NCBI GenBank assembly: GCA_029262995.1
Contig: JAJCYH010000011.1
Location: 248,001-312,000 of the forward strand
Origin: Saprospiraceae bacterium
GTDB taxonomy: Bacteria; Bacteroidota; Bacteroidia; Chitinophagales; Saprospiraceae
Direction: 5' to 3'
Length of the DNA stretch: 64,000 bases
In this document: positions 8,737 through 16,010 of the stretch, one piece after another
How the letters are laid out: each line of letters begins with the position of its first letter
How positions within the stretch are numbered: position 1 is the stretch's first letter
Program-made: the position numbers and the translations under genes
The notes under the pieces: model-generated
The model's input: the letters and a program-made list of their open reading frames with translations, nothing else
Databases searched by the model: none
What the model was told of the DNA's origin: nothing

Positions 8737-9354
8737 TTATAGTTTTGAATAAATGAATGCTTTAATGACATCCAAGCCTTTAGTAAGGTCAGTGTTATTA
8801 TTGATGATAATGTCAACGTCTTCCTTATATGCCTTTATATATTTTTCATAGGCGGGCATCACATGATGTTCATATCTGTAAATTACATCTTCCACAGGAT
8901 AGTTTCTCTCTGATTTATCTCTTTTAATCCTTCTAATTAGTTTGAGGTTTTCTTTTGCGTGTATATAAAGCTTGAGATCAAAGACATCTCTCAATTCAAG
9001 ATAATGATAGATAAACAGGCCTTCTATGATAATGATTTTAGCTGGAATAACGGTAAGTTCTTCTGCTAAGGCCTGTTGGTTATTAAAAACGTATTCACTT
9101 TTGATAATGCTCTCACCATTTTTTAAGCAGTCAAGATCCTTAATAAGGTCTTCCGATTTTATAGATTGCGGTAGATCAAAATTGCGGATACCATTGTCGT
9201 CAATAAATTGCATCTCTCTGGGCAAGTAGTAATTGTCCAGCGAAATGAAGCACACTTGATTTTCATCAAATATTTCTTTCAGCATTCGAATGAAAGTGGT
9301 TTTTCCAGAGCCACTCCCGCCAGAAATGCCGATCACATAATGTTCTTTATTCAT
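8737..9354 (-). CDS. udk: Uridine kinase
   Basis: This cytosolic enzyme phosphorylates uridine and cytidine to UMP and CMP. Residues 9-20 form a Walker A loop (GISGGSGSGKTT). DNYYLPRE near 41 and the IIIEGLFIYH strand near 109 match substrate and magnesium sites of the family, and RRIKRDKSERN near 142 is the lid. The 205-residue length is typical. The open frame extends two codons upstream to a GTG at 9360, but I use the ATG at 9354 because the predicted transcription start from the palindromic element at 9363-9378 would fall at about 9358. That would make the mRNA nearly leaderless. It is divergent from the nucleoside transporter gene, an obvious functional partner. Confidence 0.92.
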   Translation of the reverse strand: MNKEHYVIGISGGSGSGKTTFIRMLKEIFDENQVCFISLDNYYLPREMQFIDDNGIRNFDLPQSIKSEDLIKDLDCLKNGESIIKSEYVFNNQQALAEELTVIPAKIIIIEGLFIYHYLELRDVFDLKLYIHAKENLKLIRRIKRDKSERNYPVEDVIYRYEHHVMPAYEKYIKAYKEDVDIIINNNTDLTKGLDVIKAFIYSKL

Positions 9355-9362
9355 ACACACAA

Positions 9363-9378
9363 CAAAATTATAATTTTG
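9363..9378. promoter_or_regulatory. Perfect 16-bp palindrome carrying two opposed -7 elements
   Basis: CAAAATTATAATTTTG is a perfect inverted repeat. It contains TAATTTTG (TAnnTTTG consensus) on the plus strand at 9371-9378, facing the transporter, and the same motif on the minus strand at 9370-9363, facing udk. The two cores meet at the palindrome centre, so the polymerases would compete for one site. I do not see clear -33 motifs on either side. It may also be an operator. Confidence 0.55.
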
Positions 9379-9427
9379 ATTAACTTCCCCGCATAATCGA
9401 TATTTATTTAATTCGAAATATTATTAG

Positions 9428-10648
9428 ATGGAGAGATATACAGGCCTATTAGGAGTAGTAGTTCTATTAGGCATTGCTTATTTAATGAGTAATAATAGAA
9501 AAAAAATTAATTACAAATTGGTAATATGGGGACTTGGACTTCAATTTGCCTTTGCACTTTTTATATTAAAAACTCCACTTGGCTTACCCTTTTTCGAATT
9601 TTTTGATGTTTTGATCAAGAATTTATTGTCATTTTCTGATAAAGGAGGGGATTTTCTGTTTGCTTCTTTCATAACAGGACAAGTTGAAGTGCCTCTGATT
9701 AATTTTGCCTTTCGAGTACTACCTACTGTAATATTTTTCTCTGCCTTAATGGCGGTTTTATACCATACTGGAATTATGCAGTTTGTTGTTAAAATAATTG
9801 CCAAAGTTGTACAAAAAACAATGGGAACTAGCGGTTCAGAAACGCTCAGTGTTGTAGGAAGTATTTTCGTGGGGCAGACAGAAGCACCTTTATTGGTGAA
9901 ACCATTCGTAAAAGGAATGACAAAGTCAGAATTAATAACGGTGATGATTGGTGGATTTGCTACGGTCGCCGGAGGTGTTATGGCATTATATGTCAAAATG
10001 TTGGAAGATATTCCTGGTATTGCTGGTCACTTGATGGCTGCCTCTATAATGAGTGCACCAGCTGCAATCGTAGTTGCAAAGATTATCTTTCCGGAGACAG
10101 AGGAATCTGAGACTAAGGGAACGCTTAAAGTTGAAATAGAAAAACCTGCAGATAATGTAATGGAAGCATTAGGGGATGGAGCCACCGATGGTATGAGATT
10201 AGCAGCGAATATTGGAGCAATGCTTATTGCTATAGTCGCTATGGTTGCTATGGTCGATGGTGTACTGGGATTTGCCAATACATCATTATCAGAAATCTTA
10301 GGAATAATATTCAAACCCTTAGCTTTCTGCATGGGTGCTCCTTGGAGTGAAGCTGGAACTTTAGGCACATTGTTGGGCGAAAAGATTGTACTTACGGAAC
10401 TTATTGCTTATAAAGATTTAAGCGATATTAGGAAATTAGGAGAGCTTTCAGACAGAACTGCCATTATTGCAAGTTATGCATTATGTGGCTTTGCCAATTT
10501 TGCATCTATAGGCATTCAAATGGGAGGAATCGGTGGTATTGCGCCATCAAGGAAAAAAGAAATTGCCAAATTAGCATTTAAGGCCATGATTGGTGGAGCA
10601 TTAGCATCATGGATTACAGCTTCTATTGCAGGTGTTCTAATCGTTTAA
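9428..10648 (+). CDS. nupC: Concentrative nucleoside transporter (NupC/CNT family)
   Basis: This 406-residue inner-membrane protein with about ten hydrophobic segments imports nucleosides using a cation gradient. Family signatures are TGQVEVPLINFAFRVLP (about 80), VGQTEAPLLVKP (about 157), the paired TVMIGGFATVAGGVMALYV helix, and CGFANFASIGIQMGGIG near 358-374, which in this family line the nucleoside and ion sites. The stretch at 230-250 (ETKGTLKVEIEKPADN) is the usual hydrophilic loop. It is divergent from uridine kinase over 73 bases. With the uridine phosphorylase at 21.8 kb it makes a uridine uptake and salvage set. Substrate choice among pyrimidine and purine nucleosides is inferred from the neighbour. 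Confidence 0.9.
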   Translation: MERYTGLLGVVVLLGIAYLMSNNRKKINYKLVIWGLGLQFAFALFILKTPLGLPFFEFFDVLIKNLLSFSDKGGDFLFASFITGQVEVPLINFAFRVLPTVIFFSALMAVLYHTGIMQFVVKIIAKVVQKTMGTSGSETLSVVGSIFVGQTEAPLLVKPFVKGMTKSELITVMIGGFATVAGGVMALYVKMLEDIPGIAGHLMAASIMSAPAAIVVAKIIFPETEESETKGTLKVEIEKPADNVMEALGDGATDGMRLAANIGAMLIAIVAMVAMVDGVLGFANTSLSEILGIIFKPLAFCMGAPWSEAGTLGTLLGEKIVLTELIAYKDLSDIRKLGELSDRTAIIASYALCGFANFASIGIQMGGIGGIAPSRKKEIAKLAFKAMIGGALASWITASIAGVLIV

Positions 10649-10687
10649 TTAAATAGTCTAGAGGCAGCATCTTTATACAACTTAATG

Positions 10688-10695
10688 TACATTTG
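10688..10695 (+). promoter_or_regulatory. -7 promoter element of the DUF2911 gene
   Basis: TACATTTG matches TAnnTTTG exactly and lies 15 bases before the ATG at 10711. The in-frame TTG at 10693 falls inside this element, so it cannot be the start of translation for a transcript from here. Confidence 0.55.
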
Positions 10696-10710
10696 CAAAA
10701 AAAAATAAAT

Positions 10711-11547
10711 ATGAAAAGTATACTAACAATTGCATTTGTATTATTTGTAGGTATGTCATTTGGTCAAATTCAAACACCAGCTGCTAGTCCTGCTGCTAAA
10801 GTTGAACAAACTGTAGGTCTAACCACAATTACAGCGGAATATTCAAGACCTTCAGTAAAAGGTCGTACTATTTTTGCTACTGACGGATTGGTTCCTTTTG
10901 GAAAAATCTGGAGAACAGGAGCTAATTTAGCTACCAAAATTGAATTTTCTGATGATGTAAAAATCAATGGTAAAGAATTGAAGGGTGGAGCATATGCTGT
11001 TTTAACAGTGCCAAATGCTGATGCATGGGATGTAAATTTCTATGCTTTTGAAGCTGCAGGTTTCGGTTCTTATGTAGAAAAGACACCAGATCTAACAGTA
11101 AGAGCGGAAGTTGGTACAATACCAATGAAAATGGAAAACTTCACTATCAGTATCCACAATATCACGGATACATCAGCGGACTTGAATTTTGCTTGGGATA
11201 AAACTTGGGTAAGTCTTGATGTGGAAGTTGAAGTTGAATCTAAAGTAATGGCTGCTATTGAAAGTACAATGGCTGGTCCTTCTGGAAATGATTATTATGC
11301 AGCTGCCTCTTATTATCACAGTGCTGGAAAAGATTTGAACCAAGCACTAACATGGATTAATAAAGCAACTAATGTTGATAATCCAAAATTCTGGCAAGTG
11401 AGAAAAAAAGCATTAATCTTAGCCGATCTTGGAAAGAAAAAAATGGCTATTGAAGCAGCTAATTTATCTATGAACTTAGCAATGGAAGCAGGTAATGACG
11501 ATTACGTCAAAATGAACAAAGACTCTATTGCAGAGTGGTCCAAATAA
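10711..11547 (+). CDS. Secreted DUF2911-family protein
   Basis: The protein has a signal peptide (MKSILTIAFVLFVGMSFGQ) and belongs to the DUF2911 family of Bacteroidota, seen in the conserved SRPSVKGRTIFATDGLVPFGKIWRTGAN (split here as SRPSVKGRTIFA and PFGKIWRTGAN, residues about 45-75) and in the beta-rich stretch around AWDVNFYAF. The C-terminal 85 residues (GNDYYAAASYYHSAGKDL on) look like a pair of TPR-like helices. The function of the family is not established. The frame is open to a TTG at 10693, but that codon lies in the -7 element, so the ATG is used. A strong terminator follows 33 bases after the stop, so it is monocistronic. Confidence 0.82.
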   Translation: MKSILTIAFVLFVGMSFGQIQTPAASPAAKVEQTVGLTTITAEYSRPSVKGRTIFATDGLVPFGKIWRTGANLATKIEFSDDVKINGKELKGGAYAVLTVPNADAWDVNFYAFEAAGFGSYVEKTPDLTVRAEVGTIPMKMENFTISIHNITDTSADLNFAWDKTWVSLDVEVEVESKVMAAIESTMAGPSGNDYYAAASYYHSAGKDLNQALTWINKATNVDNPKFWQVRKKALILADLGKKKMAIEAANLSMNLAMEAGNDDYVKMNKDSIAEWSK

Positions 11548-11580
11548 AAAATATCAGTTTTTAAAATAAAGAACTTAAAA

Positions 11581-11604
11581 GCCAGAACATTGTTCTGGCT
11601 TTTT
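11581..11604 (+). terminator. Rho-independent terminator after the DUF2911 gene
   Basis: An 8-bp stem GCCAGAAC / GTTCTGGC with an ATT loop is followed by a run of five T and preceded by AAAA. It is 33 bases past the stop at 11547. Confidence 0.85.
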
Positions 11605-11709
11605 CTGTTTGTAAAGTGGATTTTACATTTATAAGATCTTTAATATAGTATTTCTACCAACCTAGCATTGTATTAGATAAATGGGATGAATACCCAATGC
11701 TTATTAAGC

Positions 11710-11717
11710 TAATTTTG
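11710..11717 (+). promoter_or_regulatory. Candidate -7 element for the beta-barrel receptor gene
   Basis: TAATTTTG matches TAnnTTTG and ends 20 bases before the ATG at 11738, a normal leader length. The -33 region is not obvious. Confidence 0.5.
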
Positions 11718-11737
11718 TACAATAATTCACGCACAAT

Positions 11738-14173
11738 ATGAAAAAACTTTTAACTCTGTGGTTGTTTATTTTTCTTGTATTTCAAATGCATTCACAAACG
11801 GCAACAGTGATAGGGCAATTGTTGGGTCCTGAAGGTACTGGAGTAATTTATGCAAATATTGCTTTATACGATACAGCTGATTCAACATTGGTTAAAGTTG
11901 AAACTTCAGATGAAACAGGAGTATTTATTATATCTGGTCTTAATAATGGGGCATATAAACTCAATGTGAGTTTCATCGGTTTAGAAGATTATGAGAGTAC
12001 TGCTTTTTCAATATCAGAATCAGAAACTAGGGATTTGGGTACAATAAAGATGAATTCATCATCAATAGAATTAGAAACAGCTATAGTAACTGCAAAAAGA
12101 GCTATTGTCGAAATAAAGTCGGATAGAACGGTATTCAATGTACAAGGGACTATTAATAGCTCCGGCGATAATGGATTGGACTTATTGAGAAAAGCCCCTG
12201 GCTTGCTCATCGATAACAATGAGAATATAACTGTATTAGGAAGATCTGGAGTATTGTTTTATATAGATGGCAAAAGGCTTCCTCTTTCAGGTGAAGATTT
12301 AACCAACTACCTTAAGAATCTTAATTCTGAACAAATTGATAAAATTGAAATAATCACTAACCCTGGTGCAAAATATGAAGCTCAGGGGAATGCTGGTATC
12401 ATTGATATTCGTCTTAAGAAAAATGAAAATCATGGCACCAATGGCAGCATTAGTATGAATACTACTAAGGCTACAGATTGGAGGAACAATATCAATTTGA
12501 GTCTTAACAGTAAAAATGATTTTTTAAATAGTTTCGGCCAAATTTCATTGAATAAAGGGAAAACATACCAGTATATGGTGTTTAATGATGTCCTAAATGG
12601 TGTTAACATTGTTAATGACTTGGTAACCTTTAATGATAATAAGGGGGTATTCCTTCGATGGGGTACAGATTTTACGATTAACAAGTATCAGACTATAGGA
12701 TTTTTAGTAAGCGGAAATGTTAATGACGGACTAGGAGTATCTGATTCGAAAAGTATAATCTCTAGTTATACGGAACCTAACAATATCGATAGTATCCTTA
12801 TCGCGACGAATAGAACATATACTGATTTTAATAGCCAGACCTATAATGTTAATTATATGTTCAATAAAGAGAATACTTCTTTAACCATAAATGCTGATTA
12901 TGGTAAATATAGAAGAGATGCCAATACCGTTCAACCTAATACCTACTTTGAATCTGATGGGGAAACAGTTAGGACATTTGTAAACACTGCATTTGATACA
13001 CCTAATAATATTGATATTCTAACGTTTAAGGCTGATTATGAAACGGATTTTGCAGGTGGTAGACTTGGTTTAGGAGCGAAGCTAAGTAAGGTAGAAACAG
13101 ATAATACTTTCTTGTTTTTTAATGTGATTGATGAAGAAAATATTCAGGACAATCGAAGGTCCAATTTGTTTTTGTATAGTGAAAATGTTATTGCCGGTTA
13201 TACGAGCTACGCTAGATCATTTGGTAAAAAATTAAGTTTTAATGCAGGCTTACGTGTTGAGCAAACGGATGCTAGTGGTGATTTGCAGGCATTTTTGCCT
13301 GAGCTCCAAGAAGATCCTGTAGATTTGAACTATACTAGTCTATTTCCAAATGCTGGGTTTTCTTATACCTACAAGCCTGAATATGTGTTTTCATTGAACT
13401 ATGGACGTAGGATCAATAGACCAGACTATAATGTCCTTAATCCGTTTAAAAGCCAGATCAATGAACTTTCATTCAGAAAAGGCAATCCATTTTTAAGACC
13501 TGAAATTGTTAACAATATTGAATTTGGTTTTTTATGGAAGTATAGATATAACTTTAAATTGGCGTACAGCCGAACGTCAGATCAAATCACCAGATTGATT
13601 GGTCCAGATGAATCTGATCCTAGAGCAAGTTTTATAAATTGGGATAATCTAGCAATGCAAACAATCGTTTCTATGAACATCAGTGCACCAGTTCAATTTA
13701 CTGATTTTTGGTCTGGATACTTTAATTTAAGTGCTAACTTTTTGGATAATCAAGCAGATTATGGTGATGGTGGTGTTATAGACCTACAGGCATACTCTTA
13801 TAATATTTTTCAACAACATACATTCAGTTTACCAAAAGGCTGGAGTGTTGAATTATCAGGATATTTTAATAGTCCTGGAATTTGGGGTGGTGTATTCGAA
13901 TTTGATTCAAGTTGGGCTTTAAATTTCGGCTTGCAAAAGAAATTCTTGAACGACAAATTAAATGTGCGTCTTAGCGTTCAGGATATTTTCTTTCAGGCTT
14001 ACTGGAGTGGACAATCTAACTTTAACGGTTTGATTTCAACAGGAGAAGGCAATTGGGATTCTAGAAGAGGATCGATTAGTGCTTCATATAGTTTTGGTAA
14101 TCAAAAGGTAAAGTCCAAGTCGCGAAAGAGTGGTCTTGAAGAGGAAGCCAGTAGAGTACAAGGAGATAATTAA
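11738..14173 (+). CDS. TonB-dependent-receptor-like outer-membrane barrel with carboxypeptidase-like plug domain
   Basis: The 811-residue protein has a signal peptide ending near HSQ (residue 20), then a carboxypeptidase regulatory-like beta-sandwich (TVIGQLLGPEGTGVIYANI to about 105). A plug-like region follows (LDLLRKAPGLLIDNNENITVLG, quoted here as LLRKAPGLLID; VLFYIDGKRLPLSGEDL), then a long barrel of the outer membrane beta-barrel family 3 type, with LNYGRRINRPDYNVLNPF and KGNPFLRPE typical of that family. The C-terminus is a charged tail (KSKSRKSGLEEEA), not an aromatic residue, so the last strand probably ends at SYSFGN. The substrate is unknown. It has its own promoter and converges with the symporter one base apart. 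Confidence 0.82.
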   Translation: MKKLLTLWLFIFLVFQMHSQTATVIGQLLGPEGTGVIYANIALYDTADSTLVKVETSDETGVFIISGLNNGAYKLNVSFIGLEDYESTAFSISESETRDLGTIKMNSSSIELETAIVTAKRAIVEIKSDRTVFNVQGTINSSGDNGLDLLRKAPGLLIDNNENITVLGRSGVLFYIDGKRLPLSGEDLTNYLKNLNSEQIDKIEIITNPGAKYEAQGNAGIIDIRLKKNENHGTNGSISMNTTKATDWRNNINLSLNSKNDFLNSFGQISLNKGKTYQYMVFNDVLNGVNIVNDLVTFNDNKGVFLRWGTDFTINKYQTIGFLVSGNVNDGLGVSDSKSIISSYTEPNNIDSILIATNRTYTDFNSQTYNVNYMFNKENTSLTINADYGKYRRDANTVQPNTYFESDGETVRTFVNTAFDTPNNIDILTFKADYETDFAGGRLGLGAKLSKVETDNTFLFFNVIDEENIQDNRRSNLFLYSENVIAGYTSYARSFGKKLSFNAGLRVEQTDASGDLQAFLPELQEDPVDLNYTSLFPNAGFSYTYKPEYVFSLNYGRRINRPDYNVLNPFKSQINELSFRKGNPFLRPEIVNNIEFGFLWKYRYNFKLAYSRTSDQITRLIGPDESDPRASFINWDNLAMQTIVSMNISAPVQFTDFWSGYFNLSANFLDNQADYGDGGVIDLQAYSYNIFQQHTFSLPKGWSVELSGYFNSPGIWGGVFEFDSSWALNFGLQKKFLNDKLNVRLSVQDIFFQAYWSGQSNFNGLISTGEGNWDSRRGSISASYSFGNQKVKSKSRKSGLEEEASRVQGDN

Positions 14174-14174
14174 T

Positions 14175-15875
14175 TTACCTCTTTGCCATTAATACTTTTC
14201 TGTCTAAGAAAAAGCTTAACCCTTGGGCAACTAATATAACACCAAATGCACCTATGACATTTAACCATAGGTAAGGAATGATGTCCATTTTGTAGATAAT
14301 GATTACAGCTATTTGAGTTAAAATTCCGGCAAAGAAAGTTGAATTAGCTCCAATCTTTTTAAGATAAAATGCCACTAGAAAAATGCCTAATATGGATCCG
14401 TAAAATACCGAGCCAATAATATTAACAAATTGGATTAGGTTTTCAAGGAGCTTGCCAAAGGTGGCTATAGAAACAGCAACTAGACCCCAGAATAAAGTCC
14501 ATAATTTTGAAGCTTTTAAGTAATGTTCTTCTGTACCATTTTTATACACACTTCTTTTGTATATGTCAACAGTTGTGGTACTGGCAAGAGCATTAAGTTC
14601 AGAAGATGTTGATGACATGGCTGCAAAGAATACGACGGCCAGTAACAATCCTATTAATCCATTTGGTAAATGCTTTAGAATGAAACTTATAAATACATAA
14701 TCTTTGTCATTGGATTCTAGTCCTTGATCAAGTTGATTGACTAAATCTTTTACGTCACTTCGAAATTGCCTTTCTTGTAGATTGAGCGTAAAAACTTCCT
14801 GTTTGTATTTTAATAAATTTTGTGAATTATCCTCTCGCTTGGCAATGATCAGATTTTGATGAGCGTTTAATTTTGTTTCTACTAGGAGGTTATAATCGCT
14901 TTTTAAATCATTGAACTCTTCTGCGACAATGGATTGTTCTAGTTTCTCTTTCACTTGATCGTTAAAAAATATTGGAGCTTTATGGGTTTGATAAAATAGA
15001 AATACAAGAATGCCGAGAAAAAGTATAAAAAACTGGAGTGGTAATTTCATGATACCATTCATAATCAATCCGAGCCTGCTTTCTTTTATGGATCGCCCAC
15101 TAATGTATCTTTGTACCTGGCTTTGGTCGGTGCCGAAATAAGAAAGAAATAGGAATAAAGCAGCTATACTTGACCAGATATTGTAACGCTCATTCATGTC
15201 CCATTTAAAATCGATAATTTCCAATTTGTCACTCGCTTTTGCAATAAGCAGATTTTCAGATAAACTGTAATCATCTGTTATGTAGTTTAGCAAGACAAAA
15301 AAGATAACAACAAGACTGGATAGAATAACTATCATTTGGTGTTTGTGCGTAACATGGACGGCTTTAGTACCACCCAAAACGGTATAGAGAATCGAAATGA
15401 ATCCAATGATTATCGTAGTTGATTTTAAATCCCAATGCATTACAGAAGATAAGATGATGGCCGGCGCATATATTGTAATACCACATGCAATACCCCTTTG
15501 AATAAGAAATAATGCTGCAGTTAATGATCTGGTCTTTAAATCAAATCTTTTTTCTAGAAATTCGTAAGCTGTATAGACTTTAAGCCGATAGTAAAGTGGT
15601 ATGAATGTTACGCAGATGATAATCATTGCTATGGGTAACATCAGGTAAAACTGAGCGAATCCCATTCCATCGTGGTATGCTTGTCCAGGTGTAGACAAAA
15701 AGGTAATTGCGGAAGCTTGAGTAGCCATGACTGAAAGTCCAACGGTCCACCATTTTGCTTCATTACCGCCAAGGAAATAAGATTCCATATCTTTGCTGCC
15801 CCTTGTTTTCCAAATTCCGTAGCCTACAATTAGGACAACAGTGGAAATCAATACAATCCAATCGAGTAACGCCAT
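14175..15875 (-). CDS. Sodium/solute symporter (SLC5/SSS family) with a long charged insertion
   Basis: This polytopic inner-membrane transporter shows SSS features: an unwound first helix region (ESYFLGGNEAKWWTVGLSVMAT near 31-52, quoted in part), SAITFLSTPGQAYHDG (55-70), and LSYFGTDQSQVQRYISGRS near 244-262. Later helices include MSSTSSELNALASTTTVDIY near 421-440. Residues about 305-392 are a highly charged, probably coiled-coil loop of nearly 90 residues between two helices, which most family members lack. The ATG abuts the stop of the 44-aa protein (TAAATG), and the deacetylase gene precedes that. The solute is unknown; a deacetylated sugar or amide product of the neighbouring enzyme is a reasonable guess. 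Confidence 0.87.
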   Translation of the reverse strand: MALLDWIVLISTVVLIVGYGIWKTRGSKDMESYFLGGNEAKWWTVGLSVMATQASAITFLSTPGQAYHDGMGFAQFYLMLPIAMIIICVTFIPLYYRLKVYTAYEFLEKRFDLKTRSLTAALFLIQRGIACGITIYAPAIILSSVMHWDLKSTTIIIGFISILYTVLGGTKAVHVTHKHQMIVILSSLVVIFFVLLNYITDDYSLSENLLIAKASDKLEIIDFKWDMNERYNIWSSIAALFLFLSYFGTDQSQVQRYISGRSIKESRLGLIMNGIMKLPLQFFILFLGILVFLFYQTHKAPIFFNDQVKEKLEQSIVAEEFNDLKSDYNLLVETKLNAHQNLIIAKREDNSQNLLKYKQEVFTLNLQERQFRSDVKDLVNQLDQGLESNDKDYVFISFILKHLPNGLIGLLLAVVFFAAMSSTSSELNALASTTTVDIYKRSVYKNGTEEHYLKASKLWTLFWGLVAVSIATFGKLLENLIQFVNIIGSVFYGSILGIFLVAFYLKKIGANSTFFAGILTQIAVIIIYKMDIIPYLWLNVIGAFGVILVAQGLSFFLDRKVLMAKR

Positions 15876-16010
15876 TTAAAGTGAATTGAAATAGAGATAA
15901 ATAAGGGTGACAACGATAAGGTTTACAATTACAACAAGCCAATACCAACTACTCCAATTTTTGAATACAGGAGAATCGTCTCTTGTTGTAGAGTTATCTA
16001 CATTGTCCAT
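15876..16010 (-). CDS. Unlisted 44-residue single-pass membrane protein between deacetylase and symporter
   Basis: I translated this frame by hand. It runs ATG at 16010 to TAA at 15876-15878 and gives 44 residues: a polar N-terminus (MDNVDNSTTRDDSPVFKNW), then one hydrophobic helix (WYWLVVIVNLIVVTLIYLYF) and a short tail. The ATG shares one base with the deacetylase stop (TAATG on the minus strand), and the stop is directly followed by the symporter ATG. This tight packing on both sides is strong evidence that it is translated. Small membrane partners of SSS symporters are known (YhdT with PanF, DUF4212 proteins), so an accessory subunit role is plausible. I recognise no family. Confidence 0.75.
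   Translation of the reverse strand: MDNVDNSTTRDDSPVFKNWSSWYWLVVIVNLIVVTLIYLYFNSL

Noticed and set aside
9541-10368. Two minus-strand ORFs (151 and 113 residues) inside nupC
   Set aside because: Antisense shadows of transmembrane codons; Thr/Ile/Ala-rich with no start context or motif.
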